A stretch of DNA of 64,000 bases from Glossina fuscipes (Eukaryota; Arthropoda; Insecta; Diptera; Glossinidae), in contig NW_023998528.1 in NCBI RefSeq assembly GCF_014805625.2, positions 158,973 to 222,972 of the forward strand, in the 5' to 3' direction. Positions 7,536 to 20,313 of this stretch are shown here, in pieces. The notes under the pieces are model-generated. The model ran no database searches. It was not told the origin of the DNA and saw only the letters and a program-made list of their open reading frames with translations. The first letter of the stretch is position 1, and every line of letters begins with the position of its first letter. Both the position numbers and the translations under genes were made by a program.

Positions 7536-10500
7536 TTAGATAATGAGCTTAGTAGTATTAAAAAAGTAATATATTGAATTGGTATTCTGTTCTGAAGCTG
7601 ATTGTAGAATGTCCAAAGGGTTAATCGTTCCAAATACAATACTTCTAGCCAAACAAAACTTAAGGCAGTCGCAGAGAATGTGCTTTATGGTGAGAGTTTG
7701 TCCACAACTGCAGATTAGGGAGGAAGACTTCTTCAAGATCCATTGGTGAGTTGCAATTGTATGACCAAGGCGAATTCTCGAAAACGTTGGGATCTTCATT
7801 TTCTGAACGTTTGTTGGATATAAAGGAGGAATTAATTGAGGGTTAATGGAAGAGTAGTGTTGACGATGGTATTGTAAATTTCCTTCTGCAATTTTCTCTT
7901 TAACTTTTCTCCCAATGTATCTTTGAAGATCCAATTTTTCCGTGACATCATCCATAATTAGAGGAGCAGAAGCAGCATACTTTGCCGCTCGATCAGCCTG
8001 CTCATTTCCCAATAAACCGATATTACTTGGTACCCATAACATTTTAATTTTTCCGTCGGGTGTAGTAATTATATTCCTTAATTTGTTGATGGTGCTCCAT
8101 CTCGAACTCGAAGGGTTCCGGGTAGCTTGTAATACAGACAAACTCTCGGTAACAATGACGGTTTTGAGTTTGATTTTATCGGCAAGGTTCGCAGCGTGAA
8201 GGATAGCTCTGGCTTCGGTTGTGAACGTTGAAGTACTTTCGTGAAATATCTGATTGAGAAGAACCTGTCCTGTAGCATCTACCACGGCACAAGCAGGAGG
8301 CAGGCCAAAAGATTTTGAGCCGTCTGTGTATAAAAGATTCCAACCAGTAGTCTCCAATACTTGGCTTTTTTCAGCTATTAGATTTCTAAAGACGTAATTT
8401 GGAGTATTCTCTTTTTTGTGCATAGACAGCGAGATGTCAAAAGAGCAGTCTTTCAAAATCCATGGAGGTTTAACACCAAAAGAGCGGAAAATTTTTAAGG
8501 GAATATTCAATTCCTTTGCGACGTACAAACAATGGTCAGTTGCAGATGGTGACTGGAATTTTTTTCGCAATAATAATCTTTTTCACGTCATCACCGAGCA
8601 TAGATTTGTTTGAATTAAGAAGCTTGGGGACTATTTTAACTTTTAACTCATAAAGTCTATTTTCTAAAGTTGGGAGACAAGTTTCAATTATAATATTATT
8701 TATGGGCGTCGTCCGAAAAGCATAACAACTTGCTCTGACGGCTGGGTGATAGACCGGTTTAAGAATGTTGATATTAGATTTGCAACTGTTGCCATAGATT
8801 ATCAAAGTGTAGTCAATCTTGCCTAACACATGCATTTTGGTAAGATAAGCAATAGTGTTAATATGCGCATGGCTTCCCCAAGCAACGTGCTATATGAAAT
8901 ACACCCTTGTTAAAATAGAATTTTTTAACCGAAGACAGTGTGCTTTCCAACGGTGGTTGCTGGAAAAAGTGAGCCCGAGAATATGCAGCATCTGCACATT
9001 TAGTACTGGTAAGCCATTAATATGCATCAGTAGATTTCCTGCATCGCAAGTCTGCTTTCGACAAATGTGCATTTTTTTTGATTTTTGTATAGAGATTATA
9101 GCTCCTGACGAGTTTGCCCATGTGGAGATCTCACATGCAATAGATTCGAGTATGTTGATTGCTTTCGTGTTGTCTTTTTCTTTTGTAAAAATGTATACAT
9201 CGTCCGCGTAGAGACAATGTTCCACTCTTGGTACACGGCAAAGAATTTTGCTAATTTCGTTGAAAGCGATCTGGAAAAGCGTGACAGAGAGAGGAGATTC
9301 TTGCGGAATGCCATTCATTAGCGGAAAGGAATCCGAAAGATGATTGTTGATTCTAACTTTCAACCGCCGATGCGACATGAATGACTTGATGTAGTTGAAG
9401 AATTTGGGTCCAACATTCCATGATTTCAAGAGTCTTAAAATAACATGAAGACCAACTCTGTCAAATGCATTTTTGGAATCAATTGAGAGAATTGTTACGT
9501 GATTTCGTTCGGAAATTGTTTTGCTTGTGAAATAATCAATATGTAACAGAGCGTCGATGCACCCTCTACCCCGCTTGAAATCAACTTGTTGCTTTGTTAT
9601 CAGGTTCTTGGAGTCAAGAAACCAAGATAATCTAGATGCCATATTTTCCAATATCTTTGAGAGGCAAGATAAAAGAGAGAATGGGCGATAATCCGATGCG
9701 ATGGAGACATTTTTAGACTTTGGAATTGGAACAACTGCTGCCAGTTTCCACACGTCAAAAAACCGTATTATATAGGTCCTTTTTAGCCTATGTGGCTAGT
9801 GCTCAATGTTTTTTTTTAGTCTAAGAATTCAATTCATTAGTCTAAAATTAAAATAATAATAAAAATAATACTTGAACTAGACAGCGAACTGATCATTTGG
9901 TAAGAGATGCGGTCTAGACCAGGTGTCTTCCACTTCGATTTGGAGAGACCACTTTCAAGTTTTAACGTAGATATGCAATTTTCCAAGAAGGTGGCACATC
10001 TGTCAATACAATTTGAAAAAGAAATTGGAGTCCTTTTATTTTCGATAAAAGCAATGGAAAAGTTGCTGTCAGAGGAGTATTCGCACCACACTTTTCGAAA
10101 GTGATTAGAAATCTCATCTGCGTCAGCTGAAGTTCCATTGGGAGTGCAGATGGCAGAAATTTCGTTCAGGTTTGAAGTCCCATTGAGTCTGTTGATTCTG
10201 TTCCAGACAACTTTCATTGATGTATTTTTGTGAATTCCTCTCGAAAAAAGTCCGAAATTAAGTGCCTTTGATTTTCGTAATTCCTTGCTGAATAGAGCAT
10301 TGGCCTTTTTGTATAATAACAAACGATCATGATCAGGACATCTCTGAAAGCGGTGCCATAGATCTATTTTATTTTTCCTCAAAAACGAAAGCGTGTTGTT
10401 CCACCAAGGAACCATAGCTCGTTTAAGAGAGCTGTTGGATTGAGGAATAGAAAGATGAGCAGCCGTGCGAATCGCTTTAGTCATAATAGCAGCATCATGG

Positions 10501-11359
10501 TTGCAGTTACCGTTAAATGGCTTTGAATTCAGAAATGACTCGGCCTGTTTGGAATAATTGATCCAATCCGCTTTATCTAGGAGGAATTGGCTTGTTTTGC
10601 TGGAGTAACAGAGGACGTTGAAAGTTTAAGATCGATTATGATTGGAAAGTGATCGTTATTATGCAGATCATAAGAAATAGACCAGGAAACCAAAGGAAGA
10701 AGTGAGGGAGAGCAACAAGTTAAATCAATATGTGAAAATGTACGATGAGTTGAAAAGTGCGTTGGTTTTCCATCATTTAAAATGCAGAGATTGTTTTGTA
10801 TGAACGCCTTTTCTCAAACAGTACCGCGTGTATTGCTCACTGTTGAGCCCCAGATGGTATTCCAACTATTAAAGTCGCCGCATATTATTAATGAGAATAC
10901 GGAGAATAAATTGTAGAGTTCTTGCTGCGATTGCAAAGGTAGGATATAGAGCGAAAGCACTGTAAATTTTATGTTTAACATTTTTTGTGTCGCTACGGCT
11001 TGTATGTTTGAGCTAAAATTTATGCGCTTGTGAGGTATATTTGATTTTATAAAAACACCTACTCCTTGTTTGGAATATGAATTTTGATCAGTTGAAGGTT
11101 GATTAATAGTTGAAAGATTGGATTCATTACAGCTTGTAATTTGTTGAGTAGAGTTGAGAACTGGTGATTCTGGGGGATTGAGATTATTAGATTTTGGCAT
11201 ATGTGTTGTTGTTTTAATTTTTTCAATATTTGCTGTTGTTTTGATTTTTTCAATATTATCTTTGGCGGGCAATGGAGCTGGTTTGGCAATGTAATTTTTG
11301 GTTGATAGTAGAACAGGTTTTTCGTTGGAAGGAGTTGGAGCTAAAGGCTTATTAGGCAC
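7536..11359 (-). pseudogene. LINE-A ORF2 (EN-RT-RNase H), disabled
   Basis: Reading from the right: endonuclease end (about 11100-10814) with GDFNSWNTIWGS; linker and RT start (10484-9895) ending WKTPGLDRISYQMI; RT core (9753-8890) with PIPKS, SIDSKNAFDRVGLHVIL, NGIPQESPLS and the catalytic YADDVYIF; RT thumb (8835-8560); RNase H (8330-7950) with LLYTDGSK, TEARAILHA, VTESLSVLQA and GNEQADRAA; C-terminal CSCGQTLTIKHILCDC. The third RNase H acidic residue is Glu where Asp is usual (TES for TDS). There are frameshifts near 10.8, 10.5, 8.87 and 8.55 kb, plus the insertion between RT motifs. It shows what family this is, but it is not translatable as one protein. Confidence 0.85.
9787..9873 (+). 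repeat. Inverted LINE-tail insertion inside LINE-A RT
   Basis: About 87 nt in plus orientation, AGCCTATGTGGCTAGTGCTC ... AATAATAATAAAAATAATA, matching the last ~90 nt of the LINE-A 3' end but in the opposite direction to the host element. It sits between RT motifs ending SYQMISS and starting DVWKLAAVV. It is therefore a separate, very short 5'-truncated retrotransposition event (or a SINE using the same tail). Confidence 0.75.
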
Positions 11360-11379
11360 TATTTGGAGGCGATAACAGC

Positions 11380-12016
11380 GTAGGTATTGCTTTTGCTAAT
11401 TCTTTGGCTTCCAGATGGATTAATTTCCCGGTATTTGCGTCGCGTTTCACCCATGCTAAAGTAATTTTCTGTTTTGATTTTTAGAATTTCACGCATTTGT
11501 ATAAAACGTGGGCATTGTTTGTCTAAATAATTCTAAATAATTCTTCCTGTAGGAGAGCGGGTTGTTCCATCGTCATTTAATTTGGTGAATTTGTAGACTT
11601 TAGTCACTCCTCGACTGCCCATTTTGCGCACAATTTCATCTTCCGGCACATGTTTTAAGCACGGGGCATAAACTACGCCTTTAACCTAATTCAGTGTGTC
11701 ATGCAGTTTAGCGGATATAGCGCACAAATTGGCTAATGATTTAGAGTTTATGAGCTTTTCGGTTGCGCTCGGTTTCCCAGCCAGGACAAGTAAATTTCTT
11801 TCGCGTAAAATCGGTATAGAGTCTATATGCGTTGTAATGCAATCTAGTGCTTTTTTAATAGCGAAAGGGCTGAATTACGAAATTGTTATGGAGGACCCCT
11901 CCAGAATCCAGATCCAGATCCCTCTTGGAGAAATCACAACATATTTTTTGTCGATAGGAACGATGCTACTGGTTGGCAACACCAGAAATTCGGAATTTTC
12001 AATTTTTTTTCTTTGA
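11380..12016 (-). pseudogene. LINE-A ORF1 remnant
   Basis: Minus-strand reading gives alignable pieces typical of I-type ORF1 proteins: FAIKKALDCITTHIDSIPI, RNLLVLAGKPSATEKLINSK, a stop, then KGVVYAPCLKHVPEDEIVRK and GSRGVTKVYKFTK. These correspond to the RNA-binding gag-like region upstream of the CCHC knuckles. Knuckles themselves were not found. In-frame stops (for example after KLHDTLN near 11690) show decay. Confidence 0.6.
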
Positions 12017-12170
12017 GGGGATACGTCTGGTAATAGATGAAATCTATTTGAGTTTATTCGGCGGTCCTGGGGCCACTATGCCTTATGGTTGTCTCTTATT
12101 TAATAAATTGGGAAATAACCACTCACTTGAAAAGGTTTGGGAACTGCTAAGGATAATGACAATTGTTATT

Positions 12171-15100
12171 TTTCTTTTATGTTTTTTGTTTTTTTTTTTT
12201 TGATTTTTTTATTATATTTTCAGAAAAAGAAAGCAAATATCGTATCTGCGGCAAAAGCATCGAGAACATACGAGTTAAACACACAAAAACCCCGAAAAAC
12301 ACCGTAAACAATTAAAAAATCGCAGACGAAAAACAAAACACGCACTACTCAGAAGACAAGTCGATAACGTAAGTTTATTAATAATATTATACGAACACCA
12401 GTTAATTCTTCGTGTCGCTTTCATCCCATGGGATACAAATTTCAATCGAAACCTGTCTCAACTTTGTATATAACTGGGGATAAAGCTAAAAAACTAAACG
12501 ATTGTTAAGAAACTTGCGCTCTTAGAAGTATGCTGTGATTTATTGATGCAATGTCGTGGTAGATTGTTAGTAAGAGTAAGTTTAAGTTTAGATGGGAATA
12601 ATATTTAAAAAAAAAAATTTTTTTTATTTAATTTTCAATTCGACAGCAAAATTAAAACACATAAAACACTTTCGTGTGGAGAAGAAGAAAGAAATGAAAA
12701 ATTTTTTTCAGATAAGAACTTTCGAAACGAAATGTTTCTTTATCGTTAAAATATTTAAAGCGATTACGTCCTACGACACTCGCGGTACTGGGGTCATGCG
12801 GACAATGCCCGAAAGCACCTTAGATAGACGAAACTTTTATTAAATAAGCTTAGTCTTGCCTGTACGCCTGGCCATCTTGTTAGTTTTCCTATTCAACCTA
12901 AAGGTCAAAACTTTTGACACGTTTTAATGAAATTCTTTTTCTTATATAACTTATACTGACTATCGCAACAGATTCTGCACATTTACAGCTGTAACTAGTA
13001 GTTACTTTTAATAGATTAGAATTTTATATGCAGTTTAATGATAAATTGCTTGCCTCTTGTCTCTTACGGCAGATATTTTTTTACAGATTTTTTGGTTCGG
13101 TTTTCTCAGTTAGTTGCGTATATATTCATCATTACTAAGACACATTTTATTCACAGTACTATCTAGCCCTAAAGCTAAATTGCAAAAGCTACCTATTCTA
13201 TATAAAAGTGAAATGATTTTAGAAATAAAGTAAATTTTCCAAAAAAAACCTGAAAATAAATAGAAGACCGCTTAGACAGATTTTTCTGTAGAGGATAACA
13301 GGAGCCAAGACTGCCGCTCATCTCCATAAGTCGAAACAATGTCTTCCATAAAGATGATTGTCAAACGAGCTAAAATTCCTTGAAGGCCGGAACATCTGTG
13401 GAAACATAAGGCAGCAACAATATTCGCAACTGTGGAGTTGTGGGTGAAAAGAAGCAAGTGTTTATTACGTTGCCGCCCATCAATTCAAAATCAACATCAA
13501 AATGCACAATATATTATTTAGTCGACAAAAAGCCGTACGACTTCATATGTTTACTCCATATACATACAGCGTTCATGAGCAGTAATTCTATTAAATTGAA
13601 AGAGTAACTGCGGAGCAAGTCTGCAACTGAGCTGAAAGCTAAGACAGAAACTGTAACAGACATTCAGACATCTAAGTTAGCAGCTACACACAGATTTTTT
13701 TAAAGATTTTTTACTTAATTATCTTAACATATTTGGCGGAAGAGGTTTACGAAGAAAATTTCAGTTAAATCACACGGTTAAATCATTACTCTTCTGATGA
13801 AGTGGATGAGGCGCGAAGGATAATTTTTATTGAAACGTCTTTCGTACAAAAGTATGGAAGCTGCGAACATAAATTACTTTAAATTAAAATATCCAATGAC
13901 GTAATCAAAGCATATTTGATGAAACAAAATATAACGTATAGTCTTTAGAATGGAAAGCGAAAGAATTCTCAAGAAGATGTAAACACTCCGAATTTTAAGT
14001 CTGCGAACGTATGTTTGTGTGCTTTGTGAACATAGCGTGTTCTTTCATTAGAAATCATATCGAATTAATTACCCTGGCCTTAAGCCAAGGTATTAGAAAC
14101 TGTTCAGTATTGAAACGTTTATTACACAGCTGACGCACGAAAGACATTCAAATTCTTTTTACCACAATATGGATTTTTCGGCATTAATATCTTTCAAGAA
14201 TATATAATCTATGTATCTGTACCGATTTAGGGTTATCGATGCGAACGTGGTACATATTCTGAATAAGCATAAAATTTTACATTCTAAAGCTTTTTGCCTG
14301 TTTCACCATTCCGCCCGATGGTACATAAAAACAAATTCGCCAAATAGGAAATGCGAACTTAACAATAAAGCTAATGTGCTTTGGTTGTCAAGAAATGATA
14401 TTTTTTCTGCTCTTCACAATTTAGTTGAAAATTTAATTAAAAGATGCAATTAGAAAACCGCACTCATAGTTCTTCCCTCAATCAAGATAATCAGTGAATA
14501 GAAAAACACGCGCAGTTCTAACAGTGGAGTTCATAAATCTTCTAAGCAACTTCGCACGGCTTTCACCATATCCTTTATTCAGCGGACTATCGAATCGACA
14601 CCGAAGTGTTGGCGTCCAATGTGCGTCCAATGCACAGTAGGAAAAATACTTTGTTTAAAAGCCCAGTAGTGTTCCAACTAAATTGTGTTCCAACTAAATT
14701 GCAGATTTTTTTTTTTTGTTCAACGAATAAAAGCAGTATCAACTTGGAAACCCTCTCAAGCCAAACCTTCTCATGCATAAATTTTCATAAAAAATAACAA
14801 ACTGCTTTTGGGTATCTTTATCGCAAATTTCATTGTTCAATTATCGAGAATAATTTTGAAAAAATTTTCGAAGTTTTCTGTAGGAACCACGTCTTTTGAG
14901 CATCCACTGCCTTTCACTTCAGCGATATCTGTACGAGCTAGTGTAAAATCAAATAAGCAAACTACCAATAAATCGTTTTTTTTCCAGTGAAAAGAATTAC
15001 CATAGTAGTTCCTAAACCACTTAAAAGTTAAGTAATTAAGAAACGCAGCCAAAAGCCACAATGCAATCGCTCGAATTCACTGCTGGCAGGTTTCTGCGTA

Positions 15101-16785
15101 CCGTTATCATACCACAAAATAATGGAGGTGTTTCTTAAATTGGCGCAGAGCGATACAGTTAAAAATATGGAGACTAGCGGTATATTGCCAAGATCAAAAA
15201 AATTTAATTACATTAGGTTGGATACATGTACGTAAAAAACGTTATATATATATTTAAAGAGAGGGATTGCGTCAAGAATGTTGAAATAATTTACAGATAC
15301 ATCCGAGTCAGCGGAATCGCATAGTAAATATCCATTACATTTGCATTGCGAATGAGCCGTCAAAACCATATGTAGTTATAGAGGCTCCATAATCATATGT
15401 TCATTGTCTATGTGACTGTGACCTTTTAATTATAAAAAAGAACGCTTGAATTTTATAAATTAAACTCTTTGAATTATTCTCAATTGTAAACAAATGCAGG
15501 CTGAATTTTTCAATATTTTCTCAGATGTCACTAAATTTAATTACTCTCAGATGTGACCAAGTTTTGGGCTCGCTCATTTAATTACTCTCAGATGTTACCA
15601 AATTCAATTGCACTCATTTAATCATTCATTCAATGATTCATTCATTCATTCAATCATTCATTTATTAATTCGTTCATTCATTTATTCATTCATACATTCA
15701 TTCATTTATTCATTCTTTCATTCATTCATTTATTCAATCATTCATTCATTCGTTCGGACATTGACTAGATTTAGCAACTATATGCAAAAGCTCTATCTCA
15801 TTGAGTAAATCCACAGAGTTCTTTTTTTTGTTGAGCAATTTTAAAAGTTTGAAATATTTTTCGTATGACGACTTTTTAATAAAAAAGGGAGTTATAAGTA
15901 GGGTGGTGCTAAAGATGTTCTGCTTTAATTCATTTTCAGAAGTGTTTGCTCTTGGGCCAAAGTATGTCAGCGTACCAATTTTCATCAAAACTTCTCAATA
16001 GTTATCACGTGTAGGTTGAACGGAAGTATACACGGACATATATTAGATAGACAGACAGCTGGAATGGATTCAGGAAATGATACCCAATCAAATCAACAGG
16101 ACATCGATCTATCTTTCTGATGTTATATAGACCCGCACAAGCCTGTAGGGAACAAGAAATTGGTTCCCCACATACGTTTTGATAAATACGAAATAGGAAT
16201 TTCGTAACGATTTAATTACGCAAATGCACGTTTCAATTTTGCTTAGATCGTTTTTTATATTTTCATACGAAATGGCTTACTTTCGTTGGAAAGTTTACAT
16301 TTTTAACCGTAACCTCCTTCAGAACATTTTGTAATTCGAAAACGTGGAATTAGCTCGTGAAAATGTTCCTGTAATGAATCGATTTTCGACGTAGATTATC
16401 AAGACAAATTTCTATTGATCGACTTACGTTCACTTTTACCAAAGGAGCACCATCCGCTGCCACTCTATGTGGCGGTGGTATAGCGAGGTCGTCCAAACAT
16501 TATCAAATTGTGCAAAAACTAATAACGTAAGGCCAGCATCTGACATAATGTGGGATTGAGGCGATTTTTGGCATTAGTTCCATCAACATATCCACATAAA
16601 ATATTTCATAATCACTTAGCCGCACAAAAGGTTTACTTGTTGACTCCCATATATTTTGAAAAAACCTAAAAAAATCTTAGGGTCGATTGATGCAAACAAA
16701 TATTTAAGAAATATAGGACCGATGCATGAAAAGACATATATAAGCCCGAATATGAGCATCTCTTTTATTTATTAAAAGTAGAACT
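12171..16785. other. Intergenic stretch, no supported gene
   Basis: Mostly AT-rich sequence with no coding pattern I can defend. One short minus-strand ORF at 13272-13457 (61 aa, HNSTVANIVAALCFHRCSGL within it) has a non-random, protein-like composition but no recognised family. Short ORFs elsewhere look like chance. A simple repeat lies at 15618-15755. Confidence 0.6.
15618..15755. repeat. (ATTC)n / (TTCA)n microsatellite
   Basis: About 138 bp of ATTC tetranucleotides with interspersed ATTT, AATC and ATAC variants. It creates a spurious Ser/Phe/His/Ile-rich reading frame (15608-15808) that should not be taken as a gene. Confidence 0.95.
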
Positions 16786-19700
16786 GGCTTGCTATCAGAA
16801 AAAATAACAAGACTTTTGATACCAATAGAGATAGCTACCGTAACAGCACGTTTGATGGCAAGCAATTCAATAAAAGTCGAGGGAAGTTTCTCCGTGATTT
16901 TGAGTTTATTTTAGATAAATGCTTCACTACCGAGAAGCTACATACATTATGTCCAACAGAACCGAAAAGAATCATAGCCGTTGTTGAAATAAAGAAGAAG
17001 CTCTTCTTGACATAAGATCCTCATACAAGAACGATTGAGATTTTGCTTCGAGGTAGAGATTGATTCAACGATGTTTATGAAGACTCTACATTTATTGGTA
17101 ACAAAATTCCAGAGAGATGAATTTATCTTATCACAAGATGTAGAATGTGCAAATTTAATCTTAGACCTGACTAAAGCTTTATACGCTGTCAACGCTTTTT
17201 AGGGAGGGAAACCTGACTGATGGTTAATCATGAGTTCGATAATATTACATCCAGATTGACAGACTTTTAAGGCATTCTCATAATTTTCACGAAGACTTAG
17301 CCTTCCATTTCACCTGATTAACTTTACTTCCTCTGATAAAGAGCCTAATTTTGCATTTAGAACCTTTGGCAAAATATATAGTATTTGGTTTGCTAGGATT
17401 AAAATATTAATTAAGATCGGCACATGCATCGAAAAAAAAACTAGATTTTATTGAGAGATTGTTCGCGGTCACTGAAAAGGATGAATCCGAAGATGCAATT
17501 CGGAAATCGTCTGCATATTCAAAATATGAGTTTTGTGATCTTGAAGACCAAGCAAATTCACTGTATATAGATTGAAGACGGTGACGCTCAACCAATTAAC
17601 TTACGGAATACCACCCTACACTTCAACTTTGTCTGTACCCACTGCCAACACAAGCTAGGACAAAAAAATTTGTATCCGCAGACGTATATGAAGAAGAATT
17701 GAAAAGTTTGAGAGAACTCTATGAAGCTCCGTTAAGCTGGCACAACCGTAGGCTTTGTTGATGTCCAATGAAAACGTAACAACCATTTGACCAGCTCTTT
17801 TTTAGTTCATTAACGCACATACCCGTAAATTTGCGTTTTTGATACGCATAAGAACAAGTTGGAATAATGCCCCAATTTTCAAGAAATCACCTTCTTTTTA
17901 ACCATCAGGTTAATAATCTTCATGAATACAAATATTAACGAAATGAGTCCGACGTTACTTCAATCATTTAAATTTTTGCCTGCTTTTGAAATGGGATCAA
18001 CTTTTTTACATCGAAAATCTAAGGTTATAAAGTTAATAGACCAACAGTTATTAATTGCATGCAAGAGAACAGCTACGTTTCCTTAATCTAGTACTTAATT
18101 CCATTACAACTAGCAGCAATAGCTGTCTTTCTGAAAAGTGAAAGATACATTAACTCAGATAATGAGAAGGGTGTATTGTTGAGACCACAAAGAAGAAATA
18201 AGGGTATTGACACTTGGAATATAGGTCTTGAACATATCTTAGCATTTTTTTATTGTTATGCTCGTTCCACACAGCATAACCATTTAATTTTTGACTAAAA
18301 CGTCGATAACTATTGACATAAATTCAGAAAAAACACGAGTTGCCGTTGCCATACAACCCTTTAATCAAGGCAGCTCTATGTGTCCTTTTCGCCATTCTAA
18401 CTGCAAACCTCCACTCCTTCAGTGTTCGTACATGCTCAATGAAGTTGGTTAGACTGGCATATTTACTCATTTTTTTCCTTACAGCTTGATATTTGCGAAA
18501 GAGTGTTGGCAGGCCAAGGTTCCATCCTAGGTCAGAAAAGTTGGCTCTAGCAGACTTGATCTCAGGCTGAAACACACTTTGGGTTGAAGATAAATCGGAT
18601 GGAAGATGAACTTTAGACAGATGGTTCATTGAGAACTTACATGAAATGAAATTTTCTATTTTTTAACGGACTTGTGAAATAAAATGGGAGAGGGTTGATT
18701 TTTACCAATTGAAAAATTAATTATATTCCAGTCGAATGATAAAACAGTTGAATTAGAAAAAGTCAGATCCAAGACATTGCTGAACATGCGACCGCTCCAA
18801 TTACAGTGAAAGGTAGTGTTACCATTATTTCAAATATTAAAACTGCTGGCAATGTGAAAATTCATTGAAATCTCCAGTTAGAATCACATTTTGTTCACCA
18901 TCAAGAAAGTCACATAATGTCTTAATCTCATTTAGTGGAAAGTATCATGATGCTATGAAGAGATTCGGGAAAGATTCATGGTTTTGATGATAACAATGTC
19001 AACAGCTGAAATGTAGGGAATACGTCTAAAATTGATAACTTTTTTAATCATTATACTAACACCGCCATATCCGTTATCACGACATTTGGTAGCTGAACTA
19101 TCATTGGAAATTTTAGCTCAAAAAAAATTCTCACATTTCAGAAAAATTTGACTTAAGATACAAAAGTCAATATTATTCGAGCTCAAGTAAAAATCTAAAA
19201 ATGATAAATTATGCCGAACATATTTTAAATAAAAACGGCATTTCAGGAGACTTACTCGAAGTACTAGAGTTGATCGTATCGAGATTAATACAACTGCAAA
19301 ATTTTTCCTACAAATTCATTAATAAGATTTCGACAGATCATCGGAAGGATGCATTTGGGCAAGACTTGCTCAGAGTATTGTGTTCACTTGAACCACAGTA
19401 CAGATCGTTTCGTTGCGACAATTGCGGCACCTGCTTTCCTTGGCTTTACAACCCATAGAAGCACGCCAATACCTAGCACATTTAAAATATTTTTTTTAGG
19501 TGGTAGTAAGTAGTAACCGGTACGTACAAAAATTAAACTTAATCTATTTCTGTAGAGCTTTCCCTTTGAAACCAATTTTTATACTGGTTGTCGCAATAAA
19601 ATCATCCTTGTGGTCAGGAGTCCTTCTTCGAAGCCTAACGGCAGACCTAATGGATATATTGGACACCACATTTTTAATATTCTCATTCATATCGTACTCA

Positions 19701-19857
19701 ATAGGGACATTACGAATAATTCCACATCTCTCCGTAAAAGATCTCGGAATGTAAGATTTTTTTTTTAAATATTTTTTTTCTTTTTAAAAATATTATTCAT
19801 AATAAAACTGTTCGCGCGGAAAGCGGAGGTGAAAAACAATTTGGCTCTATCTTTAGT
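16786..19857 (-). mobile_element. I-like LINE family B, copy 1 (ORF2 and 3' part of ORF1)
   Basis: Minus-strand, heavily decayed copy of the LINE at 32.6-39.5 kb. Recognisable pieces: ORF1 end SYIPRSFTERCGIIRNVP at about 19750-19700; endonuclease start near 19190-19100; linker ARKKMSKYA-like VRKKMSKYASLTNFIEH at 18480-18420; RT box YADDFRIASSDSSFSV with FFFDACADLN at 17530-17410; then a piece matching the region before RNase H (FINIVESISTSKQNLN) at 17090-17030. Large internal deletions are evident because the pieces lie closer together than in copy 2. Interrupted on its 5' side by the CR1-like element at 19858-24443. Confidence 0.8.
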
Positions 19858-20313
19858 TATTTAATTATTTATTTATTTATTCTACTTATACTAGAAACTC
19901 AACTAAACAAATAAAAGTCGAGTTCAATTGGCTCTTAATGCAAAACTTATATTAATTAATAAATCAGCATAGGGCCACACTTACAACCGGTACAGGACCA
20001 AATTGCAAATGAACCCCTAAGCCATCGCAAACATGCATAAGCCTGGCAACCGATAATAAATTGACAATAATTCATTTTCGAAACGAAACGACTTTTTAAG
20101 GATAAAAGCTAGTTTAAATACGACATGGGTAAATCGCGCGTATTAAGCAATGTTGCTTTAATGGACTTTAAAGAGTCCGATAACGAGAATAAGTGGTAGA
20201 CGTCATTTAGGTTCTTGCAAACGACTCTGAGCGGATTGAACAGCTCATAATTAAATTTACACTGACTAAGCTTAACCAAGATAAAATGCCTAGAGAAGCG
20301 GTTAGGGACATTA

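Larger units (their letters stand above)
7430..12170 (-). mobile_element. I-clade-like LINE, family A, degenerate
   Basis: A minus-strand non-LTR element with ORF1, then ORF2 carrying endonuclease, reverse transcriptase, RNase H and a C-terminal CxCG...HxxxxC segment. It ends in a (TAA)n tail at about 7430. RNase H plus TAA tail is the I-clade signature. ORF2 is split by frameshifts and by an inverted insertion at 9787-9873, so it cannot be active. The 5' end is not sharply visible; ORF1-like sequence can be followed to about 12.1 kb. Confidence 0.85.

Noticed and set aside
15608..15808. 66-codon open frame
   Set aside because: Translated (ATTC)n microsatellite.
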